Below, piece after piece: positions 26,201-32,853 of a stretch of 64,000 nucleotides of DNA. The notes under the pieces are model-generated. The model was not told the DNA's origin. It did not search any database and worked only from the letters and a program-made list of their open reading frames with translations. The stretch covers positions 124,001-188,000 of the forward strand of contig NZ_WAAO01000002.1 of NCBI RefSeq assembly GCF_008868005.1, read 5' to 3'. The first letter of the stretch is position 1, and each line of letters starts with the position of its first letter. This stretch comes from Microbacterium algeriense. GTDB lineage: Bacteria; Actinomycetota; Actinomycetes; Actinomycetales; Microbacteriaceae. The translations under genes were made by a program, and so were the position numbers.

Positions 26201-26770
26201 ATGACCGAGACCCAGATCTTCGAGCCCGACGGCCGCGCGATCCCCTTCGTCGACGAGGGCGACGGTCCCGTCAAGCTCGTGCTGATCCAGGAGCGCGACG
26301 TCGCAGCCGACGTCCTCGGTGTCGTGGCGCACTACCTCGCCGAGGAAGCCGGATTCCACGTGCTGCGGATCGGCCACCGCACCGACGGTCAGGACGTGTC
26401 CGTGGATGCGCGTGTCGAGGACGCGCTCGCCGTGATCGACCACGTCGGTCTCGGCGACACCTGGATCGGCGGTCACGGCTTCGGCGGGACGATCGCTCGA
26501 GCCTTCGCGCAGAGCCACGCCGATCGCGTGAACGGTCTGGCACTGCTCGGCGTGGAGGACTCCGACATCCCGCTGGCCCCGGTCATGCCCGTCTTGATCA
26601 TCCAGGGTACTGACGACGCCGACACCCCCTTCGCCAACGGTGAGCGCCTGCAGGCGACCGCGCCCGAACGGGCGAGCGTGAAGAGCATCGACGGCGGAGA
26701 GCACCTGTTCCCGATGACCCATCCGATCGAGACGGCCGTGGTCATCGAGGAGTACCTCGACTGGGACTGA
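26201..26770 (+). CDS. Alpha/beta-hydrolase-fold protein lacking the nucleophile
   Basis: 189-aa protein with alpha/beta hydrolase layout: strand LVLIQERD, then the elbow motif GGHGFGGT where the nucleophile position (normally Ser, Asp or Cys) is Gly, a possible acid Asp in IIQGTDDADTP and a His in GGEHLFP. The lack of a nucleophile suggests a binding or pseudoenzyme role unless another residue acts. Second ATG chosen because GAGGAG lies 10 nt before it; an upstream ATG at 26183 overlaps that site. Short for the fold (no cap domain). Confidence 0.75.
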   Translation: MTETQIFEPDGRAIPFVDEGDGPVKLVLIQERDVAADVLGVVAHYLAEEAGFHVLRIGHRTDGQDVSVDARVEDALAVIDHVGLGDTWIGGHGFGGTIARAFAQSHADRVNGLALLGVEDSDIPLAPVMPVLIIQGTDDADTPFANGERLQATAPERASVKSIDGGEHLFPMTHPIETAVVIEEYLDWD

Positions 26771-26774
26771 GCCC

Positions 26775-27119
26775 CTAACGGCCCTGCCTCTTCTTGTACG
26801 GCTTCGGCTGCCCCTTCACCGCGGGCGCCCGGCCCTTCCCCTTCGATGCCTTGGCTTTGCCGCCGCGGGGAGCGGCAACGATCTTCACGGGCTCGGGTGC
26901 TGCATCGACGGCGGCTCTCGCCTCCTCGAGGAAGAGCTCTCCGACGTGCGTCAGACGCGTCTGACCTTCGCGGTTCACGAGCGGGTGTCCGACCTCGGCC
27001 TCGAGCTTGTCGATCGATGTGTACAGCGAAGCGAGCGGGATGCCGAGCTTCTCCGCCGCCCGCGGAAAGTGCAGTTCGTCCGCGAGGACGACGAAGCGCC
27101 GGAGCAGGGAGATCTTCAC
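26775..27119 (-). CDS. LysR-type DNA-binding domain with basic C-terminal tail
   Basis: 114-aa protein. Residues 1-62 match the LysR N-terminal winged helix-turn-helix (RRFVVLADELHFPRAAEKLG, LYTSIDKLE). Instead of the usual 200-residue effector domain there is a tail (about 75-114) rich in Lys, Arg, Pro and Ala, similar to histone H1-like tails. No frameshift remnant of an effector domain is seen downstream: the next 300 nt encode the hydrolase on the other strand. It may be a compact nucleoid-associated or regulatory protein. Upstream hairpin at 27137-27166 separates it from the lipoprotein gene. Confidence 0.75.
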   Translation of the reverse strand: MKISLLRRFVVLADELHFPRAAEKLGIPLASLYTSIDKLEAEVGHPLVNREGQTRLTHVGELFLEEARAAVDAAPEPVKIVAAPRGGKAKASKGKGRAPAVKGQPKPYKKRQGR

Positions 27120-27136
27120 GGGTGCCCTTCGAGGTG

Positions 27137-27166
27137 AGCCTGGGGAGTGGGAGCACTCCCCAGGCT
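27137..27166 (-). terminator. Hairpin after the lipoprotein gene
   Basis: Perfect 13-bp stem AGCCTGGGGAGTG/CACTCCCCAGGCT with 4-nt loop, about 30 nt after the stop of the minus-strand lipoprotein gene. No T-tract. Confidence 0.65.
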
Positions 27167-27194
27167 ACGCGAGTCCCCGGAGGGGGTCGGCGGG

Positions 27195-27857
27195 TCAGAC
27201 GTCGCTGAAGTCGTTGGCAGGCGCGTTGATCTGCGTGACGGTGTCGCCGTCCAGCAGGAACAGCAGGTAGAGGGTTCCGACCGAGCCGGGGTGCGTCAGC
27301 GACTCGGTGTCCGGAACCTCGCGGCCGCCAAGGCCGAGGTTGGCGGCTGTCGTCGGGTCTTCGTCGTCGACGAGGGCCCAGCCGCCGGCGTCGAGGAGCT
27401 CCGCTCTGGTCGCACCGACCCCGACGCCCTCTTCGGTGGTGACGGTGATCCCGTCGACTTCGGCCGCCGTCACCGCGATCGACGCCGGTCCTTCGCCCGC
27501 ACTGTCGGCCAGGACCCTCAGCCCCTCCCAGTCGTAGGACTGCATGTCGACGTCGTAGCCCTCCATGCCCTCGACGGTCTCAGGGGCGGGCAGCTCGCCC
27601 GTGGCATCCTCGAGCAGCGCGAGGAGCGCGGCGGAATCGTCGTACGCGGCGGTGACGGTGCCGTCGTCATCCGTGAAGCTGACGCCGTCGAGCGAGATGA
27701 CCAGCTGAGCGTCGACCTCCGGCTCGGTGGACGCCGAGGGGGACGCCACGGGTGTGCTCGACGGCGTCGAGGAAGACGGAGAGGCGGGGGCGCAGCCGAG
27801 CAGCAGCGCCGCTGAGCCGGCCAGAACGGCGAGGGCGGAGAGAGGAGAACGTCGCAT
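27195..27857 (-). CDS. Hypothetical lipoprotein
   Basis: 220-aa exported protein. Signal peptide with Arg2-Arg3, a hydrophobic core and lipobox LLGC (Cys22), then a Ser/Pro/Thr-rich linker (about 25-45) and an acidic globular domain with no motif I recognise. A GVGATRAELLDAGGW segment recalls small outer-surface lipoproteins of the family that contain a repeated 'G.t..ev...lG' turn. Start ATG with a TAGTGT box 6 nt upstream, so probably leaderless. Confidence 0.75.
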   Translation of the reverse strand: MRRSPLSALAVLAGSAALLLGCAPASPSSSTPSSTPVASPSASTEPEVDAQLVISLDGVSFTDDDGTVTAAYDDSAALLALLEDATGELPAPETVEGMEGYDVDMQSYDWEGLRVLADSAGEGPASIAVTAAEVDGITVTTEEGVGVGATRAELLDAGGWALVDDEDPTTAANLGLGGREVPDTESLTHPGSVGTLYLLFLLDGDTVTQINAPANDFSDV

Positions 27858-27863
27858 GCAGCG

Positions 27864-27869
27864 ACACTA
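27864..27869 (-). promoter_or_regulatory. -10 element, leaderless lipoprotein mRNA
   Basis: TAGTGT (minus strand) ends 6 nt before the ATG at 27857. Confidence 0.5.
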
Positions 27870-27936
27870 TCGACTGCCGGCGGGCGTCCCCGGCTCCCTC
27901 GGCAGTCGGGATCGAAACGTGATGTCCGACAGACGA

Positions 27937-27969
27937 CGGATGCCGCGACCGAAGCGGTCGCGGCATCCG
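27937..27969 (-). terminator. Terminator of the HesB-like gene
   Basis: 14-bp perfect stem (CGGATGCCGCGACC) with 5-nt loop, just past the stop of the minus-strand HesB-like gene. The stem shares GGATGCC-CGACC with the terminator at 8649-8690. Confidence 0.8.
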
Positions 27970-27981
27970 GGGGGATCGCGG

Positions 27982-28278
27982 TCAGGCGACCTGCGGGAGG
28001 ACCGCGAAGGACACGGACCCCTCTTCATCCACTCCCGCGTCGAGGATCTTGTCGTCGAGAGCGGACACGGCCGTCTCGTCGAGGAACAGGCGGGTGCCGG
28101 CGATCTCCACGACCTGGTCCTCGGGCTCGGGATCAGCGGTGACGAGCACCGCGAGGCGGGCGCCGTCTGCGCCGGGCGCTTCCGTGGAGTGGATGCGGAG
28201 CCCCGCGTCCGGGGCGTCGTTCTGGCGACTCACGAGGGTCGTCACGATGGCGGTGGCGTTGTCGGTGAGGGTGAGCAC
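27982..28278 (-). CDS. HesB/IscA-like protein without cysteines
   Basis: 98-aa protein with the HesB/IscA-type fold pattern: LTLTDNATAIVTTLVSRQ, GLRIHS, then a strand QVVEIAGTRLFLDETAVSALDDKILDAG and a final SVSFAVL strand. The three conserved Cys of IscA-type cluster carriers are all absent, and there is no Cys at all. GTG start chosen because AAGGAG lies 8 nt upstream. Such Cys-less relatives are common in actinobacteria; an iron-sulfur function cannot be assumed. Confidence 0.75.
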   Translation of the reverse strand: MLTLTDNATAIVTTLVSRQNDAPDAGLRIHSTEAPGADGARLAVLVTADPEPEDQVVEIAGTRLFLDETAVSALDDKILDAGVDEEGSVSFAVLPQVA

Positions 28279-28387
28279 GAGACTCTCCTTCCGGTTGGGG
28301 CATGCCACGGTCGCGGCATGTGTCCGGGCCACGATTCCGGACTCGACGGAGCGTCTCAACCCCCTTGCGGCTATTCGGAGGAGGCTC

Positions 28388-28879
28388 CTAGCCTTCTCGC
28401 AGTCGCTTGCGCAGGAAGACCTGCTCCGTCCCGTCGCCGTCGGGCACCCGCTCGTGCTCCACGTATCCGCACGACTCGTAGAGGCGGATGTTCGCCTCGC
28501 TGAGGCTTCCGGTGAACAGCTCGGCCTCGTCGGCTGTCGAGGCGTTCTCGGCGCTCTCGAGCAGCTTGCGCCCGATGCCCTCTCCCTGCATGTCCGGAGC
28601 GATCGCGATACGGCCGATCAGCAGCAGGCCGTCCTTCTCGACGTAGCGGATCGCGCCCACCAGTCGTCCGTCGATGCGCGCCGTGAGACCCGACTCCGAG
28701 CGGAGTTCCGCTTCCAGCTCCGCCAGGGTCTGCGTGAGCGGCGGCATGTCGACACTGCCGTAGATCGCCGCCTCCGACACGAAGGCCGCGCGCTGGACGG
28801 TCAGCACCTCCCCGGCATCCGCATCGCTGATGGGGGCGATGACGACCTCTCCGGGGTCCTGGTCATGCTCGTTCGTCAC
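28388..28879 (-). CDS. GNAT-family N-acetyltransferase
   Basis: 163-aa acetyltransferase. Acetyl-CoA binding motif A is IGRIAIAPDMQGEGIGRKLLE (about 88-108), followed by the YESCGYVEHER strand and a FLRKRL end. GTG at 28879 is chosen for GAGGAAG just upstream; an in-frame GTG at 28909 would add ten residues. Substrate unknown. Divergent from dps. Confidence 0.85.
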   Translation of the reverse strand: MTNEHDQDPGEVVIAPISDADAGEVLTVQRAAFVSEAAIYGSVDMPPLTQTLAELEAELRSESGLTARIDGRLVGAIRYVEKDGLLLIGRIAIAPDMQGEGIGRKLLESAENASTADEAELFTGSLSEANIRLYESCGYVEHERVPDGDGTEQVFLRKRLREG

Positions 28880-28897
28880 GTGCTTCCTCTCTCTGGG

Positions 28898-28949
28898 GTC
28901 AGGAGACACGTTCCGTGCCGGGAGTCATCGGTGTCAACCCCCTCCTGAC
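28898..28949. promoter_or_regulatory. Inverted repeat in the acetyltransferase-dps divergent region
   Basis: GTCAGGAG (28898-28905) and CTCCTGAC (28942-28949) form 8-bp arms between two divergent starts. May be an operator or an mRNA hairpin. Confidence 0.35.
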
Positions 28950-28992
28950 GGGACGGAGGGCCACGCTAGCGTCGCCCTCAGGAGGTCACAAC

Positions 28993-29535
28993 ATGGCTGA
29001 GAACAAGACGACGAAGAAGACCGGCAGCTCGAAGGGCGCGGTCAAGACGACCAGGCAGCAGAACGCGGAGAAGGGCTTCACCGCCTCGTCCACTCTCGCG
29101 GGGAACCTTCAGGCGGTGCTCGTCGACCTGCTCGACCTCGCCATCCAGGGCAAGCAGGCGCACTGGAACGTGGTCGGTCGCAACTTCCGTGACACGCATC
29201 GTCAGCTCGACGAGATCATCGAGGACGCCCGCACGTTCAGCGACACGATCGCGGAGCGGATGCGCGCGCTGCACGCCGTCCCCGACGGGCGGAGCGCGAC
29301 GATCGCGAAGACCTCGTCCCTGCCCGAGTTCCCCGCCGGCGAGGTCTCGACGACGGAGACCATCGACCTCGTGACCGCCCGTCTCGAGGCGGCCGTCGGC
29401 ACCGCACGCGACGTGCACGACGCCGTGGACGAGGAGGATCCGACATCCGCGGATCTCCTGCACGCCATCATCGAGCGCCTCGAGCAGTTCGCGTGGATGG
29501 TCAGCGCAGAGAACCGGAGCCCCGCCGGTCGCTGA
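28993..29535 (+). CDS. dps: DNA-protecting ferritin-like protein Dps
   Basis: 180-aa member of the Dps family, which oxidises and stores iron and coats DNA under stress. Ferroxidase ligands at the dimer interface: His57 (QAHWNVVG), His69, Asp73 and Glu77. The first about 25 residues are Lys/Thr-rich, a tail type that binds DNA. ATG with AGGAGG upstream and a TAGCGT -10 at 28967-28972. Ends 7 nt from the convergent DUF6328 gene. Confidence 0.94.
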   Translation: MAENKTTKKTGSSKGAVKTTRQQNAEKGFTASSTLAGNLQAVLVDLLDLAIQGKQAHWNVVGRNFRDTHRQLDEIIEDARTFSDTIAERMRALHAVPDGRSATIAKTSSLPEFPAGEVSTTETIDLVTARLEAAVGTARDVHDAVDEEDPTSADLLHAIIERLEQFAWMVSAENRSPAGR

Positions 29536-29542
29536 CGCCGAC

Positions 29543-30079
29543 TCAGGTGTTCTCCGCCGCGGACGGCCCATCCTGGCCGCGCCCGCGGCGGAGAACCTGA
29601 GGCAGCGCCAGCCAGAGGGCGATGACGAGGATGAGCGAGACCACGAGGGCGACCACACCCGCGGTCCGTCCGACCGTGAAGTCGACGATCAGCGTCGTCA
29701 CACCGATCGTGAGGGCGCCGATCACGACGAGATCGATCTTCACGATGCGCGCGGCGACCCGGACGAGATCGGGCTTCCGTCGACTGCCGAACAGCGCGCG
29801 GTGCAGGCCGACAGGAGCGAGCGCGAGGATCGTCGCCACTGCGGCGAGAGCGACCAGGACCACGTACACATCGCGCTGCACCGCGTCCATGTCGGTGAAG
29901 CGCGGCTGGAAAGCCACCGCGAGGAGGAATCCCGTGAGGATCTGGGTACCCGTCTGCATGACTCGAAGCTCCTGGAGGAGCTCGTCCCAGTTGCGGTCGG
30001 CGCGCTCGTTCGCCGTCTCGTCGCGTCCGTCGCGGCGGTCGTCGTGGTCGCGCGCCGTGCCGGGTGAATCCGTCGTCAT
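29543..30079 (-). CDS. DUF6328 family membrane protein
   Basis: 178-aa protein with a long acidic/polar cytoplasmic N-terminus (residues 1-30) followed by the family motif ELLQELRVMQTGTQILTGFLLAVAFQPRF and four helices at about 42-58, 72-92, 113-133 and 139-160. APVGLHRALF lies after helix 2. Function unknown. ATG at 30079 chosen as the first Met before the conserved motif with the typical N-terminal length. Confidence 0.85.
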   Translation of the reverse strand: MTTDSPGTARDHDDRRDGRDETANERADRNWDELLQELRVMQTGTQILTGFLLAVAFQPRFTDMDAVQRDVYVVLVALAAVATILALAPVGLHRALFGSRRKPDLVRVAARIVKIDLVVIGALTIGVTTLIVDFTVGRTAGVVALVVSLILVIALWLALPQVLRRGRGQDGPSAAENT

Positions 30080-30151
30080 GGCCTCATCTTCGCGGCCGAT
30101 GGGCGATGGTGTCCACAGGGTTGCGCCCGCGCGCCGAAGCGGGGCGGCGCG

Positions 30152-30355
30152 ATGACGCTTCCTCCGGCTCGGGAGTGGTGGTCGCGCCTGTCGCCCGAGG
30201 CGCGACGCGAGGTGCTCGACAGCGCCTCCCCGCGCCTGGAGGAGACGGTCCGCGAGGAGATCCGCGAGGTCACGGGCGCCGTCGTCGGGATGGTCGAGGA
30301 ACTCACCGATGACGATCTCGACTACGTGCGAGCGCACGCCGAGCCGGACGACTGA
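30152..30355 (+). CDS. Small acidic hypothetical protein
   Basis: 67-aa protein, mostly helical and acidic, with EWWSRLSPEARREVLD at the start and DDDLDYVRAHAEPDD at the end. No family recognised. It sits between two outward genes with no clear ribosome site, so it is a modest-confidence gene. Coding-like third-position GC supports it. Confidence 0.5.
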   Translation: MTLPPAREWWSRLSPEARREVLDSASPRLEETVREEIREVTGAVVGMVEELTDDDLDYVRAHAEPDD

Positions 30356-30380
30356 TCGCCGGGAGCGCGCTCCGATCGCC

Positions 30381-30965
30381 TCAGTCGTCGGAGCCGGGCG
30401 ACAGCTCTTCCCGGAGCCGCGGCTCGGTGCGTCGTTCCGGCCGCAGGCCGGCCTTGTCGGCGTAGAACGCGCGGATCCGGTCCATGTCGGCAGCCACGTC
30501 GCCGGTCAGGTCGAGGGTCGGACCGAGACCGGTGGTCATGGTCGTGCGGTCGACGAAGCCCAGGGTCACCGGCATTCCGGTGGCCCGCGCGATCCGGTAG
30601 AACCCCGACTTCCAGTAGTCGTTGCCGCCCCGCGTTCCGTCGGGAGTGACCACGAGTCCGAACACCTCACCCGCATGAACCTGCCCGACGACGTCGTTCA
30701 CGACGCGCGCGGGGTCGTCGCGGTCGACGGCGATGCCGCCGAGCGCGCGCATGATCGGGCCGCGCCACCCCCGGAACAGGCTCTTCTTGCCGAGCCAGTG
30801 CACATCGATCCGCAGCTGCCAGGCGATCGCGAGCATCAGGACGAAGTCCCAGTTCGAGGTGTGCGGGGCGCCGACCAGGACCGTGGGGCGGGTGGGGGCG
30901 GCTTCGCTCACGAGCGTCCACCGGCTGAGCGTCCAGAAGATGCGGGCGAAGAGGCGTCTGAGCAT
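30381..30965 (-). CDS. 1-acyl-glycerol-3-phosphate acyltransferase-like protein
   Basis: 194-aa acyltransferase of the PlsC type, acting in membrane lipid synthesis. The catalytic HX4D motif is HTSNWD near residue 35, followed by a GKKSLFRG segment and a PDGTRGGND segment in place of the usual EGTR. Short for the family and without a clear membrane anchor apart from the hydrophobic N-terminus. Leaderless: TACGGT lies 6 nt before the ATG. Confidence 0.82.
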   Translation of the reverse strand: MLRRLFARIFWTLSRWTLVSEAAPTRPTVLVGAPHTSNWDFVLMLAIAWQLRIDVHWLGKKSLFRGWRGPIMRALGGIAVDRDDPARVVNDVVGQVHAGEVFGLVVTPDGTRGGNDYWKSGFYRIARATGMPVTLGFVDRTTMTTGLGPTLDLTGDVAADMDRIRAFYADKAGLRPERRTEPRLREELSPGSDD

Positions 30966-30971
30966 CTGTCC

Positions 30972-30977
30972 ACCGTA
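30972..30977 (-). promoter_or_regulatory. -10 element, leaderless acyltransferase mRNA
   Basis: TACGGT on the minus strand, 6 nt before the ATG at 30965. Confidence 0.45.
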
Positions 30978-31028
30978 CGGGAATCCAGCTGTCCAACCGC
31001 TGGCGGCGCCACCTCCGCTGAGCAGGCG

Positions 31029-31034
31029 TACGAT
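31029..31034 (+). promoter_or_regulatory. -10 element, leaderless 47-aa gene
   Basis: TACGAT ends 6 nt before the ATG at 31041. Confidence 0.45.
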
Positions 31035-31040
31035 CGAGGG

Positions 31041-31184
31041 ATGACCAAGATCCAGCAGGAGACGGAACAGGATGCGCCCACCGGGCTGCAGCCGCTTCCC
31101 GACGCGCTGAACCTGCTCGACGGCGGCGCCGTCGGGTACTGCAGCAACGGCGTCTGCCACATCCCCGCGCCGAAGACGCAGTGA
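31041..31184 (+). CDS. 47-aa cysteine-pair miniprotein
   Basis: 47-aa protein with a polar N-terminal half (KIQQETEQDAPTG), an LPDALNLLDGG middle and a C-terminal YCSNGVCHIP segment with two Cys spaced by four residues. The codon pattern and a TACGAT-N6-ATG start support a real gene. The paired Cys could bind metal or form a disulfide. Head-on to the MFS gene and divergent from the acyltransferase gene. No known family. Confidence 0.6.
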   Translation: MTKIQQETEQDAPTGLQPLPDALNLLDGGAVGYCSNGVCHIPAPKTQ

Positions 31185-31215
31185 CAGGCAGACGCCGTCG
31201 CCGTTGACCGTCGGG

Positions 31216-32694
31216 TCAGTGCCCGCCGTGGAACCCCTCGCCGACGTCGTCGGCCGGCTTCCGCACGAACGGGCTGAGCGCCACCGCCGCGAGCGAGATG
31301 ATCGCCGCGATCAGGAAGGCCATCCGCGCTCCCGGCGCACCCGCGACCGCGCGGGACAGGCCCTCGGCCTCGCCGGCGTGCAGGATCGCCGAGTAGGTGA
31401 CCGTGAGCAGGGCCACACCGGCCGCGCCGCCCACCTGCTGCAGCGTGTTCAGCACCGCCGATCCGTGCGAGTACAGGGAGCGCTGGAGCGAGCCCAGCGA
31501 AGCGGAGAACAGCGGCGTGAACGACATCGCCAGTCCGACCGACATCGCGGCCTGCACGATGATCAGCACCCACCACACGGTGTGCTCGCCGACCGTCGAG
31601 TAGAAGAACAGCGACGCGGACACGAGGATCGTGCCGGGGATCAGCAGCGGCCGCGTGCCGCGCGCGTCGTACACGCGACCCATGATCGGACCCAGCAGAC
31701 CCATCAGCACGGAACCAGGGAGCAGGATCAGTCCCGACTCGAGGGCGTTCAGTCCGGCCACGTTCTGCAGGTACTGCGGCAGCAGGGTGAGCGTCCCGAA
31801 CATCGACAGCGCCAGGATCGTCATGATGATCACCGAGAACGTGAAGTTGCTCGAGCGGAACACGCGCAGGTCGAGCAGGGCGTCGTCGATGCGCTGCAGC
31901 ACGAGCTGGCGCCACACGAACAGGGCGAGCGAGACGGCGCCGACGACCAGGGCGATGATGCCGGTCAGCTCACCCGACCCGCCCTCGCCGCCGAACTGGC
32001 TGAGGCCGAAGACGATGCCGCCGAAGCCGAGCGCCGCGAGGGGGATCGAGAGCACATCGAGCGGGACGGCACGCGTCTCGCCGAGGTTCGTCATCCACTT
32101 CGCGCCCATGGCGAGAGCCACGATCGCGATCGGGAGGATGATGGCGAACAGCGCGCGCCAGTTCAGCGTCTCGAGGACCGCGCCGGCGAGGGTCGGGCCG
32201 ATCGCCGGAGCGAGCGAGATGACGAGACCGACGCGACCCATCATCCGGCCGCGGGACTGCGGCGGGACGACGTTCATGATCGTGGTCATCAGCAGCGGCA
32301 TCATGATGCCGGTGCCGGCGGCCTGGATCACGCGGCCGATGAGCAGCACGGAGAAACCGGGCGCCACGAGGGCGACGAGCGTGCCGAGCGAGAACGCGAC
32401 CATCGCGGCGATGAACACCTGACGGGTCGTGAAGCGCTGCAGGATGAAGCCGGTCGTCGGGATGACGACGGCCATCGTCAGCATGAACGCGCTGGTCAGC
32501 CACTGGCCGAGCTCCGGCGGGATGCCGAGATCCGCATTCAGATGCGGGATCGCGATGCCCATCGTGGTCTCGTTGAGGATGGCGACGAAAGCGGCGACGA
32601 GGAGCAGCCAGATCACTCGCATGTCCTTGCGGGAGATCTCGGCCGCTGCCGGTGCAGGGGGCGTCGAGATGGAGCCGGTATCGACGGCAGACAT
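31216..32694 (-). CDS. MFS multidrug exporter, DHA2-type
   Basis: 492-aa drug:H+ antiporter of the 14-helix type. MFS motif C-like segment LAPAIGPTLAGAVLETLNWRALF and motif A-like loop GRVYDARGTRPLL support the call. N-terminal cytoplasmic Pro/Ala segment precedes helix 1. ATG at 32694 follows GGAGG by 8 nt. Divergent from an ABC exporter 159 nt away. Length and helix count normal. Confidence 0.9.
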   Translation of the reverse strand: MSAVDTGSISTPPAPAAAEISRKDMRVIWLLLVAAFVAILNETTMGIAIPHLNADLGIPPELGQWLTSAFMLTMAVVIPTTGFILQRFTTRQVFIAAMVAFSLGTLVALVAPGFSVLLIGRVIQAAGTGIMMPLLMTTIMNVVPPQSRGRMMGRVGLVISLAPAIGPTLAGAVLETLNWRALFAIILPIAIVALAMGAKWMTNLGETRAVPLDVLSIPLAALGFGGIVFGLSQFGGEGGSGELTGIIALVVGAVSLALFVWRQLVLQRIDDALLDLRVFRSSNFTFSVIIMTILALSMFGTLTLLPQYLQNVAGLNALESGLILLPGSVLMGLLGPIMGRVYDARGTRPLLIPGTILVSASLFFYSTVGEHTVWWVLIIVQAAMSVGLAMSFTPLFSASLGSLQRSLYSHGSAVLNTLQQVGGAAGVALLTVTYSAILHAGEAEGLSRAVAGAPGARMAFLIAAIISLAAVALSPFVRKPADDVGEGFHGGH

Positions 32695-32841
32695 GGGCGG
32701 CCTCCAAGGCGAGGAAGAAGTGGATGTCGCGAGAGTTCGCAAGAGTCATTCAGCGTAACGGCACTCTCGGACATTTCATTCCGAATTCACAGAGAATCCG
32801 CCGTCGGCAGACTCACGCGCCTCGTTGTCCTCGGGGCTGGG

Positions 32842-32847
32842 TACGCT
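32842..32847 (+). promoter_or_regulatory. -10 element, leaderless ABC exporter mRNA
   Basis: TACGCT ends 6 nt before the ATG at 32854. Confidence 0.5.
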
Positions 32848-32853
32848 GGCGCC

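Noticed and set aside
26775..27119. Truncated LysR pseudogene
   Set aside because: The reading frame has a clean start, a compositionally distinct basic tail and a clean stop, and no effector-domain remains are seen downstream, so I treat it as a complete short gene.
31204..32853. Plus-strand open frame upstream of the ABC exporter in its reading frame
   Set aside because: It is antisense to the MFS exporter; the real start is the ATG at 32854 with its -10 box.
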